Source: CAZVWH01 sp964631175
Lineage (GTDB): Bacteria > Planctomycetota > Phycisphaerae > Sedimentisphaerales > Anaerobacaceae
Assembly (NCBI GenBank): GCA_964631175.1
Contig: CAZVWH010000018.1
Span: 1 to 37,835, forward strand
Direction of reading: 5' to 3'
DNA length: 37,835 nt
The position numbers and the translations under genes were made by a program. The notes under the pieces were generated by a model, which worked only from the letters and a program-made list of their open reading frames with translations, was not told where the DNA came from and searched no databases. This document shows positions 16,560-23,982 of this stretch, piece after piece. Numbering within the stretch: position 1 is the stretch's first letter; each line of letters opens with the position of its first letter.

Positions 16560-16587
16560 TACGTAAAGCGCGTATGCGCTTTACGTA
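16560..16587. repeat. 28-bp palindrome, copy 4, one mismatch
   Basis: TACGTAAAGCGCGT then ATGCGCTTTACGTA; one transition at the centre breaks one pair. The right flank CGTGACTATTTTGCGATTG is shared with copy 1, which is the empty-site reference for MITE B. Confidence 0.85.
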
Positions 16588-16638
16588 CGTGACTATTTTG
16601 CGATTGATAGTTATAGTTGAACAAAGGTTAAATAAAAG

Positions 16639-16777
16639 GTAACCGTTCACGCAGAAAATAAGGCGTTTTTGTGTCATTGCGAGGCCTTTAGGCCGAAGCA
16701 ATCTCAAAAACGTACGATTTTAGATTGCTTCGCTTCGCTCGCAATGACAAAAATGCGGTTTTCCCGTGAACGCTTAC
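16639..16777 (-). mobile_element. 139-bp MITE, copy B, IS66-like ends
   Basis: Near-identical to copy A in reverse orientation and of the same length. AATAAAAG flanks it on both sides (16631-16638 and 16778-16785). The related unit at about 14517-14535 reads TTAAATAAAAGAACGGGC without the element, which is the empty site with a single AATAAAAG. Confidence 0.93.
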
Positions 16778-16930
16778 AATAAAAGAATGGGTAAAAAATA
16801 AATTACAAAGAAAAAATGGTGGGGCAAGCCCCACCCTACAATTTTGATTGTTTGCTGTGAGGTAAAAAGGAGTCAGGAGCATTTTGGGGATGGTTTTAGC
16901 TGGGTTGGTGCGATTTCATCGCACCCTACC

Positions 16931-16993
16931 GCTTCTGAAAGCGAGTATCCTGATTTGTGCAAGCGCTGTGTTGCCGTCGTGCGCCATGCGTGA
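16931..16993 (+). pseudogene. ileS: 3' end of a second ileS (20 codons plus stop)
   Basis: In one frame this reads ASESEYPDLCKRCVAVVRHA and then TGA. The real ileS ends VGVNNDHPDLCKRCVEVVRG and then TGA (13436-13495). The second CxxC of the zinc finger is present (16958-16960 and 16967-16969). The DNA differs at several silent sites (CCT for CCC, GAT for GAC, TTG for CTT), so this is a diverged homologue and not a recent copy. Immediately upstream the similarity stops at a GTAGGGTG-type hairpin. It is therefore a remnant of an ileS gene, cut off by the repeat array. Confidence 0.8.
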
Positions 16994-17043
16994 TGCGTAT
17001 TGCGCTAAGACAAGTACGCAATGCGACATACGCAATACGCACT

Positions 17044-17082
17044 ACTAATTTAACCCATGAGATAGCACTGTGTTATCTCACG
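17044..17082 (-). repeat. GAGATAG hairpin overlapping the GT9 stop
   Basis: TGAGATA (17058-17064) and TATCTCA (17074-17080) pair; the minus-strand TGA at 17078-17080 is the stop codon of the GT9 gene. The element is related to the one at 14091. As the first structure after the coding region it may mark the 3' end of the minus-strand transcript, though there is no clear U-run. Confidence 0.55.
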
Positions 17083-18136
17083 TGTTTATCTGCTCACATA
17101 CTTTTTGATAAACTTCATCAACGGTTATAGTCTTGACACTGTGTTTGGAGTCAATGCTTTTTATCTCAAGTCCTCTGCTGTAAGGCTCGCGGGCTACCAT
17201 ACATTCACTTCTTCCGTATGGAGCGATTCTTGCCGGATTAGACCAGCTAAACATCAAAACCAACGGTGTACCCAGAGCTGCAGCAATATGTCCGGGGCCG
17301 GTGTCATTGCTAACAATGAGCTTTGCATCCTTCAGCATAGCTACAAGCTCAGCGAGAGAAGTTTGACCGGCAAAATTTATTATAGTAGCGTCGGTTAAAT
17401 CTTTTATTGCCTCGATTATGCTACTGTCAGATTCCGTTCCGACAGCAATTATGGGCAAGCCAAATCGTGACGAAATTCTATCAGCCAAGGCAGCAAAACG
17501 TTCTACCGGCCAACATTTGCCGCTATGTGTCGAGCCTGGCACAAAAACAATGTATTCACCGAACTTAATGTCATAACTTGCTAACAGATTGCTGACCGAG
17601 TTACGTATATGCGTATCTACAGGAAGTAGAAACTTGATTTTTGATTTTTGATTTTTGATTTCTGTCTTCTGCAAGGCAGCCTTAACTATTTTCAAATAAT
17701 AATCGACCAAATGGATGCAATCATGGTTCTGCTCGATTTTATGCGTGTAAAACAGATGTGCAAGCTCTCTGGTACCTGCCATTCCGAAGCGCTTTTTACA
17801 GCCGGACAGCCACGCCAAAGAAGCCGTTCTAAAAAGGCCCTGAAAATCAAATACAGCGTCAAATCTGCTGTGGCGGAGCCGCCGAATGAGCATCACCAAT
17901 GCGGCAAAAGCTTTGGGATGGTACCAGGCCTTGCCGAGGAACTTCCGGTCAAACGGTATTATCTCCGTCAGATGGGGATGATTTTCCAAAAGCGGTGCGA
18001 ACTCTGGACGAACCAGCCAGCTAATCCTGGCATCGGGAAAATTTCGACGTAGAGCCGAAAGAGCCGGCAAAGCTAAAACAATATCGCCAAGCGAGCTGGG
18101 CTTGATTATCAGAATGTTTTTGTAGCTTTCCGCCAT
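17078..18136 (-). CDS. GT9 family glycosyltransferase (heptosyltransferase-like)
   Basis: The 352-residue product belongs to the ADP-heptose:LPS heptosyltransferase family. Support: ILIIKPSSLGDIVLALPAL (8-26), DFQGLFRT, GSTHSGKCWPVERFAAL at the start of the C-terminal Rossmann domain, and SNDTGPGHIAAALGTPLV, the donor-site motif. It would add a heptose or other sugar to a surface lipid in the cytosol. Residues about 159-168 (KNQKSKIK) are coded by four tandem copies of TTGATTT read on the opposite strand, a repeat captured in frame between the two domains. No clear ribosome site precedes ATG 18136. It is the last gene of the minus-strand glycan cassette, 252 bases after the GT2 gene with a MITE in the gap; the stop codon lies in a hairpin repeat. 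Confidence 0.9.
   Translation of the reverse strand: MAESYKNILIIKPSSLGDIVLALPALSALRRNFPDARISWLVRPEFAPLLENHPHLTEIIPFDRKFLGKAWYHPKAFAALVMLIRRLRHSRFDAVFDFQGLFRTASLAWLSGCKKRFGMAGTRELAHLFYTHKIEQNHDCIHLVDYYLKIVKAALQKTEIKNQKSKIKFLLPVDTHIRNSVSNLLASYDIKFGEYIVFVPGSTHSGKCWPVERFAALADRISSRFGLPIIAVGTESDSSIIEAIKDLTDATIINFAGQTSLAELVAMLKDAKLIVSNDTGPGHIAAALGTPLVLMFSWSNPARIAPYGRSECMVAREPYSRGLEIKSIDSKHSVKTITVDEVYQKVCEQINT
17635..17662 (+). repeat. Four tandem TTGATTT heptamers inside GT9 gene
   Basis: Four exact copies of TTGATTT, then CTGTCTTCTGC. In the gene's frame this codes for KNQKSKIK-like residues. The same TTTTGATTTTTGAT motif occurs in non-coding DNA just before the NUDIX gene (about 23953-23968). Confidence 0.7.
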
Positions 18137-18237
18137 AACTGATATTTATTAGTGATTTCACAGGTGTTTCTACCCGTCACATCGCCGCACTTTCTAAAGA
18201 TACAACACCAAAAGCATGTTCTATAACATAAGAAATT

Positions 18238-18376
18238 GTAACCGTTCACACAGAAAATAAGGCGTTTTTGTGTCATTGCGAGGCCTTTAGGCCGAAGCAA
18301 TCTCAAAAACGTACGATTTTAGATTGCTTCGCTTCGCTCGCAATGACAAAAATGCGGTTTTCCCGTGAACGCTTAC
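18238..18376 (-). mobile_element. 139-bp MITE, copy C, IS66-like ends
   Basis: Same length and orientation as copy B, with only about one base changed near the left end. AAGAAATT flanks it on both sides (18230-18237 and 18377-18384). It lies between the GT2 stop (18389) and the GT9 start (18136) and would put a long hairpin in the shared transcript. Confidence 0.93.
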
Positions 18377-18388
18377 AAGAAATTAAGT

Positions 18389-19111
18389 TTAGAGTTCCTT
18401 GGCCTGATAGATTATATACCTTTTTTTCATCCAACGTACAACCAACAGGTCAACAAAAGACTTAAATATTCGGTTCCACACACCATACTTGGCCTTGCCA
18501 GCATAGCGGGGATGGTGGCTAACCGGCACTTCGATAACTTTGAAGCCCTTCATTTTCACGAGGGTAGGCATAAAGCGGTGCATTCCTTTGTAGAGCGTCA
18601 GACCCTGTAGGCAAGCGCGCTTGTAAACCTTAAGCGAGCATGCCGAGTCATGAATTGACTCGCCTGAGAGCTTGTTTCGGACACTATTAGCAATGCGAGT
18701 GGATATCCGACGCAACCATGGGTCCTGCCGCTTTACCCGCCAGCCAACAACCGAATCACATTTATTTAGCATTTTGATTAGGCGGGGAATTTCTATTGGG
18801 TCATTCTGAAGGTCGGCGTCCAGCGTGGCAATGATTGTGCCGCGAGCGGCCTCGAAGCCTGCAGCCATAGCACAAGTTTGTCCATAATTACGGTCAAGAG
18901 CAACTACACGCAACCATGATTTTGACTGCTTGTGTTCCCGTAGAAGCTCCAGGGTCCTGTCTTTACTGCCATCATCGACTATGATAATCTCAAAGGAGCG
19001 ACCGAAGGGCTCAAACACCTCCTCGATACGCTTCAGCAGCGCAGTGATATTTTGCTCTTCATTATAAGCGGGAATGATTACCGAAATCTCGACGGCTTGT
19101 TCTCTTGCCAT
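18389..19111 (-). CDS. GT2 family glycosyltransferase (DPM1-like)
   Basis: The 240-residue product is a GT-A fold enzyme of the dolichyl-phosphate mannose synthase / ArnC type without membrane segments. Motifs: ISVIIPAYNEEQNI at the N-terminus, FEIIIVDDGSKDRT, the metal-binding DADLQNDP and HDSACSLKVYKR. Such enzymes load a sugar on a polyprenyl phosphate in the cytosol for GT-C transferases like the one coded just upstream. ATG 19111 is chosen because GGAG lies 7 bases ahead of it; earlier ATG 19123 and TTG 19129 are in frame but lack this. It follows the ArnT-like gene by 33 bases, so they are likely co-transcribed. Confidence 0.92.
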   Translation of the reverse strand: MAREQAVEISVIIPAYNEEQNITALLKRIEEVFEPFGRSFEIIIVDDGSKDRTLELLREHKQSKSWLRVVALDRNYGQTCAMAAGFEAARGTIIATLDADLQNDPIEIPRLIKMLNKCDSVVGWRVKRQDPWLRRISTRIANSVRNKLSGESIHDSACSLKVYKRACLQGLTLYKGMHRFMPTLVKMKGFKVIEVPVSHHPRYAGKAKYGVWNRIFKSFVDLLVVRWMKKRYIIYQAKEL

Positions 19112-19144
19112 TGTTATCTCCATAAGCAATACCCCTGGTGCTGT

Positions 19145-21214
19145 TTAAGCTATCTCGGATTTGCCGTGGTGCGATAATTTCTGCGACGAGGATTTGGAAT
19201 AAATAAAATACAGATTCCGTAAATATATTAATATCCCTGTGCCTTGGCCGACTATAAAAACTGGGTCTTTGCGGTGAACGGCATAGCTGAAGAGCATTAC
19301 GCCGCCTGCAAGGCTGAGCCACCAGAACCCTGTTGGTATTACGGACTTTTTCTTCTTTTCAGAAACAATCCATTGCAACAGAAAGCGGCTAAAAAACATT
19401 CCCTGAGCCAAAAATCCAAATGCCAGCCACAGGTTTTCCAAGCTTAACCAGTCAGGCGGCGTAGGAGAAAAACTGGCAATTTCCTGCACCGGCTTAGCAT
19501 AATAACCGTGGCGGAGTAGGTAAATGTCAAAGGCTTTTTTGTCTTTGCCCGGCAATGACAGGGAAGTATCCCGGAAATTCGGATGATGCAGAACAATGTG
19601 CTCGGCTGCTTGACGGGCTGTCTCAAGATGTTCACTCCGTACCAGGACAAATGTGTCTGAATGCTCATTGATAAAACTGCGTAATTGCCCTATTGTGTCA
19701 GTACGAGGAATAGTGCGGTGCAGATGATATACTAAAGTATCATCCGAACTGCCGAAATACATCAGCGGGGCGTCGCCAACGACCTTTGCTATGCTTCGCG
19801 CAAAAGATGCAGACGAAATCCGACTTTCCTGTGGGAGAAAAAGCCCGAACAACACGTGGCCGAAAACGGCTGTTCCCAGAAACAGCGACATGATTGCCGG
19901 CCAACCTTTACCGCGATAGATAAAAAGGATGGCTATAACTCCCGCGCCAGCCAAACTGATGCCACCGACAATAATAGTGCCGTAGCGCCGCATTTCAATA
20001 TCGAAGAAACAATAAAACATAACTGTTAAGCCAGCCACAATAAAAACTGCCGCCTGGGAGAAACCGAGTATGCCACGCTTTTTCTTCTCCTTTCCTCCTT
20101 GTGGGTCTGGTGCAATTTCGTCAGTAAAGGTTTCCCATGCCTTAGCTGCCAGAATCGCCATCAGTGGAAAAGCCGGCAAAAGGTAGTCAGCTTTTTTCTT
20201 GGCACTCAGCGACAATATCACAAGAGCAGCAAAAATAGTCAGTGTTAACCAGAGCAGTTTACGTCTCTCAGGTTTGAACTGGGGCCAAAACGAAGCAGTC
20301 AATGCTACAGGTACCAAAGCAGACCAGGGAAAACTCAGTACAAAAAGCTGTGGAATATAGTAGAACACACCATGATTGGAGCGATGATACGCTGAAGTGA
20401 CATTATCATTAATCTCGCCTGCCCAACCTTGCCGTATAGTTTCCCAGCTTAGCTTTTGGATTAGGAGTACGATCCATGAAAGCGCCAATACGGAAAAGAT
20501 ACATATAGCCAACAAATGCCACCTCAGACTAGGCCGTCGAGCTGGGTAGGCCCAAAGACCGTATAGCATCGGTGGAATAACAAATATGAAGACTAAAACC
20601 CATTTAGCCAAAAAACCCATTGCTATGGTCGCCCCGAGAAGAGGCCACAGCCAGTCACGGCGCCGCCTGCCAAAAAATATCACCGACATTAAAAACAGCG
20701 AGACCAAAACCCAAAATGTCAGGTAGATATCGACCCTCGCCAAACGGGATTCAATTACGTACTTTATTGTGAGCCCCTGAATCAATGCTGCCACGAGGCC
20801 CGTCTGCCAGCTAAAAACGACCCGCGCTATCAACAGAGTCAGGATGACTCCCACAATACCCATCAACGCTGAGGGTAAACGAAATAATCCCTCATCCAGC
20901 GGGCCAAAGAGCTTGGCCAAAACCGCAATGGTCCAATACGGCAGCGGTGGCTTTTGTAAACGTAACGCACCGTTAAAAGAGGGTACAATCCAATCGCCGG
21001 ATTCGACCATATTATGGCCGGTTACTACTACACGGGCCTCATGCGGACTACCAAGCTTGGGTTTACCCAAGCTAACCAGCGGCAATGTTAGACCGACGGC
21101 TAATAATAATGTTAGGCCAATAAAAGGAACAGGAGCAGAACTGCCAACAGCTAAACCGGCATTTACGTTTTGTTCATGCTCCTTAATTCTCTGACTGAAA
21201 ATACCAGCAGCCAT
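19145..21214 (-). CDS. ArnT/PMT-like membrane glycosyltransferase fused to LAB_N domain
   Basis: The 689-residue product is a GT-C fold transferase with about ten membrane helices (residues about 30-480). GSPHEARVVVTGHNMVESGDWIVPSFNG and LQKPPLPYW are the acidic periplasmic loop and KPPL motif of ArnT-type enzymes, which move a sugar from polyprenyl phosphate to lipid A or a protein. A soluble part follows, then residues about 592-675 form a lipid-A biosynthesis N-terminal (LAB_N) domain: LAFGFLAQGMFFSRFLLQW, SEKKKKSVIP, DPVFIVGQGTG, YLRNLYFIY. In many bacteria LAB_N is a separate small protein. The start is uncertain: ATG 21214 overlaps the preceding gene by 52 bases; no better in-frame start is seen. 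Confidence 0.9.
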   Translation of the reverse strand: MAAGIFSQRIKEHEQNVNAGLAVGSSAPVPFIGLTLLLAVGLTLPLVSLGKPKLGSPHEARVVVTGHNMVESGDWIVPSFNGALRLQKPPLPYWTIAVLAKLFGPLDEGLFRLPSALMGIVGVILTLLIARVVFSWQTGLVAALIQGLTIKYVIESRLARVDIYLTFWVLVSLFLMSVIFFGRRRRDWLWPLLGATIAMGFLAKWVLVFIFVIPPMLYGLWAYPARRPSLRWHLLAICIFSVLALSWIVLLIQKLSWETIRQGWAGEINDNVTSAYHRSNHGVFYYIPQLFVLSFPWSALVPVALTASFWPQFKPERRKLLWLTLTIFAALVILSLSAKKKADYLLPAFPLMAILAAKAWETFTDEIAPDPQGGKEKKKRGILGFSQAAVFIVAGLTVMFYCFFDIEMRRYGTIIVGGISLAGAGVIAILFIYRGKGWPAIMSLFLGTAVFGHVLFGLFLPQESRISSASFARSIAKVVGDAPLMYFGSSDDTLVYHLHRTIPRTDTIGQLRSFINEHSDTFVLVRSEHLETARQAAEHIVLHHPNFRDTSLSLPGKDKKAFDIYLLRHGYYAKPVQEIASFSPTPPDWLSLENLWLAFGFLAQGMFFSRFLLQWIVSEKKKKSVIPTGFWWLSLAGGVMLFSYAVHRKDPVFIVGQGTGILIYLRNLYFIYSKSSSQKLSHHGKSEIA

Positions 21215-22272
21215 ATCATTATCCCAAAAAGTATAATCGTTACTGCTATAGATACAAAATCTTTGCTAATGAAAGGCCAAAGATGGATCACCATGTTGTG
21301 TTCAGGATGATTCAAGGCCTCGAAACGCTTTTCACCAAGGATTACTGTTTCTGTAATCATCCCGTTTTGCATTGCTATTCTGGTCAGATGATGAAACCGG
21401 CCATGTATGCCGCGTAAGCGATCGCCTCCGCCTCCAGTGACAATATAAGTTGTCCCATCTTTTACGGTCTTTATATATCCATGATGGTGGCCGGTAAAGA
21501 CATATCGGATTCCAAGCTCCTAAGCTAACTGCATAAACTTTTCCGAATTATAACACCCAGAAGCTTGTATCCAAGGATTTAGCCCCGACGGAGGTACGTG
21601 CATAAAGACAAAAATATTTCGGACTTCCTTTGCTTGCTTAGAAACAGTTTCTTCCAAGAATTTGAGATGCTGCTCCGTCTCATCGTAAAAAGGCGCATCG
21701 TTCAGGAAAACAAAAAAGTTTTGACCGATAGAAAAATGGAACTGTGCTGCGCCATAAATTTGTTCGTAGCCTTTCTCATCAATTGGCTCATCCGGGTGAA
21801 TATCATGATTGCCTGGGACAAGAAAAACTGGATATGGAAGCGCCAACCGAGCCATTTTATTTATGAAATGTTGGTGACGGATCAACTTTGGTTCACTTAC
21901 AAAGTCACCAAGAATTACTGCAAAGGCAGGTTTGTCTGCACGCATCAAATACAGCATGTGCGAAAAAGTAGCCGTACCCCTTTTTGTATCACCAGCAATT
22001 ATGAACGTAAAATTGTTCGGGTCAATGTGAGTGCTCACATAGTTGAGATTCTCGGCGTTGTTACCCAGCAGTTTGGGTAATTCCGTGGCTTGAACGTACA
22101 GACCCATTACCACTGTAATAGCAATAGTTGCCATTACAACCGAAGCTGCAATTGTTAAACAACTAAAAAGAAAGCGTTTGCACCTATATCTAAGTGAATA
22201 TGTGTTGGGACCCCGCCTTGCGGGAACCCTGTTGCACTTGTTCTGTTTCTGAGGCGTGATTTCCTCGTTCAT
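21163..22272 (-). pseudogene. Membrane metallophosphoesterase split by an amber codon
   Basis: One continuous frame of 370 codons is broken by a single TAG at 21520-21522 (codon 251). The first part has a membrane helix (about 36-60) and calcineurin-like motifs: AGDTKRG (D95), GDF (122-124), PGNHDIHP (153-160) and FMHVPPSG. After the TAG the same frame continues ELGIRYVFTGHHHGYIK, the final GHxHG metal motif, then a beta-rich part and a C-terminal membrane helix, ending MNKT. Without the second part the enzyme lacks two histidine ligands, so the truncated product is probably inactive. A single-base change from AAG or CAG would explain it. TAG ends other genes here, so recoding is unlikely; sequencing error or a young pseudogene is more likely. 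It starts next to the methyltransferase stop, with AAGGA ahead. Confidence 0.88.
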
Positions 22273-23061
22273 TTATGGATTCCTTTTTGACATAATAAAT
22301 AAAGGGTATCTTCCCAGATAACCTGCTTTACGCACATCAAAAAACTCCTCGGCTTCTTTGAGAAAATGTTCGGTATTATATTTGATATCAGTTCTAAGTT
22401 TGGCTTTGTCTCTCTGCTCACGAGGCAACATATCTACTTCTAACCGCGCCGAGAAAATAAGTCTGTCTATACAAATTTTAGAAACTCTGGCGAGTATCTC
22501 ACGATGACTATAAAATGCACCTGAGTAAAAGCTGGTGCCCCAAAAGAGATAATGGTAGGTACCTATCAGCAGAACTGTCTGAAAGGGACCGCCGTAAGAC
22601 TCCGGCCTACTTGATAACTTTTCGAGCGTGGCAAGATAAAAGTTAGCATTTTTAATACCCAGATATTCTTTAACTTTGGTAGAGATGGAAACAAACGGCT
22701 CATGAACATCAATCCCAACACATGTTTCACAGCGGTGATTCTGCGCCGCCTCTAATACGTAATATCCCTTGCAAGAACCGATATCCAAAAAGGATTTTAA
22801 ATATTTAGAATACAGAGAAGTAACAATTCTTGCCCTTTCGTAAAGTTTAAAACTCGGAATCGTTTGCCCTTTCCAGATTTGATAGTTGTGATTGTTGGGA
22901 TAGCCAAACAGATGTTGATTGATCTCTTGTTCATATTTATGCAGTGAAGAGTCAGAAAACAGTCTCAAACGACTTCGCCCATAAGGTGTTAAAAAGGTTC
23001 TATAACCAAAAATGCTCTGTATTTTTGCAATTGATGGGTAAAATACATTTGATTCAGTCAT
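22273..23061 (-). CDS. Class I SAM-dependent methyltransferase
   Basis: The 262-residue product has a Rossmann methyltransferase core: SFLDIGSCKGYYVLEAA (90-106, motif I), CVGIDVHEPF (114-123, acidic end of the second strand) and FQTVLLIGTYHYLFWG (motif IV region). The first 75 residues are a specific N-terminal extension. The substrate cannot be told; the setting suggests a surface sugar or lipid. ATG 23061 touches the stop of the phosphatase gene (TGAATG), and its own stop touches the ATG of the metallophosphoesterase, so the three are translationally coupled. Confidence 0.82.
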   Translation of the reverse strand: MTESNVFYPSIAKIQSIFGYRTFLTPYGRSRLRLFSDSSLHKYEQEINQHLFGYPNNHNYQIWKGQTIPSFKLYERARIVTSLYSKYLKSFLDIGSCKGYYVLEAAQNHRCETCVGIDVHEPFVSISTKVKEYLGIKNANFYLATLEKLSSRPESYGGPFQTVLLIGTYHYLFWGTSFYSGAFYSHREILARVSKICIDRLIFSARLEVDMLPREQRDKAKLRTDIKYNTEHFLKEAEEFFDVRKAGYLGRYPLFIMSKRNP

Positions 23062-23811
23062 TCAGACACACTCTATTTCAATCAGTCTTATAAACGCATC
23101 TTTCCGATGTCCACTTTGGCGGTCGGTTCCAAAACTACTCTTGTGTGAGGATTCGAGAGCTGGGAGCGGATCGGGGATTTCGTTAATGATACACATTTGC
23201 TTGAGCAGCGTAGCCAGTTCCGCCATATGACTATTCAGGTATTTCAACAATGCTGTATCGTCCTTGGGATCCCAATCGTAACGCATAAGTTCGGCATAGA
23301 TAAAGGATAGGTCCTTCTGCTCCACTAACAGCCGATATGCAGCAATCACACCGCCAGTACGCTGCGTTCCCGCTGCGCAGTGCACCAGTACCGGTTTGTG
23401 TTCCTGCTTAGCTTTGACTATCGCCGCGATCGCACGGGCATAGTTTTTAATATCGCCTGTACCATTACCTCGTAGTTGGAATGTTAATCTTTCGATACTC
23501 AGTTCAGCAGCGGCTTGCTTTTCCGCTTTTTGATCGCGGTTGTTCGGTGAATCGGCTGTCAGGTCAATGACGACCTTGATGTTGTATTTTTTTAAGACCT
23601 TTTTTACAAGTGCTGCGGAAAGACAGCCGCTACGGTATATCTGACCTTCCTGCACTACACCGAAACGTTTGGGAATAACACGATCCTTAATTATGCCCTC
23701 CCAGACCCAAATTCCACCTCCAATCAGCAGGATAACAAAGCACACTGAACACAATCTGCTATTTGTGAATAGTGACTTCAATCGTTGCTGTAAATGCCCA
23801 TTTACTGTCAT
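23062..23811 (-). CDS. Membrane-anchored dual-specificity-like phosphatase
   Basis: The 249-residue product has one N-terminal membrane helix (about 20-40) and a cysteine phosphatase domain: EGQIYRSGCLSAALVKK (55-71), IKVVIDLTAD (78-87) and the P-loop VHCAAGTQRTG (143-153) with C145 and R151. The layout places the catalytic domain outside the cytoplasm or on the inner face, depending on topology; the N-terminus carries few positive charges before the helix. Family members dephosphorylate proteins, lipids or inositol phosphates. As first gene of a glycan and lipid cassette, a lipid-linked phosphate is a reasonable guess. ATG 23811 has an AAGGAAG site. Confidence 0.88.
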   Translation of the reverse strand: MTVNGHLQQRLKSLFTNSRLCSVCFVILLIGGGIWVWEGIIKDRVIPKRFGVVQEGQIYRSGCLSAALVKKVLKKYNIKVVIDLTADSPNNRDQKAEKQAAAELSIERLTFQLRGNGTGDIKNYARAIAAIVKAKQEHKPVLVHCAAGTQRTGGVIAAYRLLVEQKDLSFIYAELMRYDWDPKDDTALLKYLNSHMAELATLLKQMCIINEIPDPLPALESSHKSSFGTDRQSGHRKDAFIRLIEIECV

Positions 23812-23982
23812 GCGATATTCTTCCTTGTTCTTTTTTCTGCAATTTCTACTTTTTAGTTAAAATACTTTAGAAAATTAGAATAAAAATGCAAGAAGTAAAA
23901 TTACATATTAGAATACAAAATTGTATTGGTTCTATTTCTTACTTTATCTGTTATTTTGATTTTTGATATGGATTTAGGTGTT

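Larger units (their letters stand above)
13496..17077. other. 3.6-kb repeat array without intact genes
   Basis: All open frames here are short and lie inside repeats; two of them, about 100 codons each on the minus strand near 14715 and 15941, are copies of each other because they lie in the duplicated 473-bp segment. The content is dispersed repeats, 28-bp palindromes, GTAGGGTG hairpins, one MITE and an ileS 3' fragment, each listed separately. I find no tRNA, CRISPR spacer pattern or phage gene. Confidence 0.8.

Noticed and set aside
14447..16587. Replication origin or terminus from the repeated palindromes
   Set aside because: No DnaA-box clusters or dnaA/dnaN genes nearby, and the palindromes travel with long flanks like a repeat unit.
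13496..17077. CRISPR array
   Set aside because: Repeats are of unequal length, irregular spacing and partly inverted; there are no uniform spacers and no cas genes.
21520..21522. UAG read as pyrrolysine or another amino acid
   Set aside because: TAG is the normal stop of at least two other genes here (329-880 and 24485-26467), and no recoding signal or pyl gene is visible.
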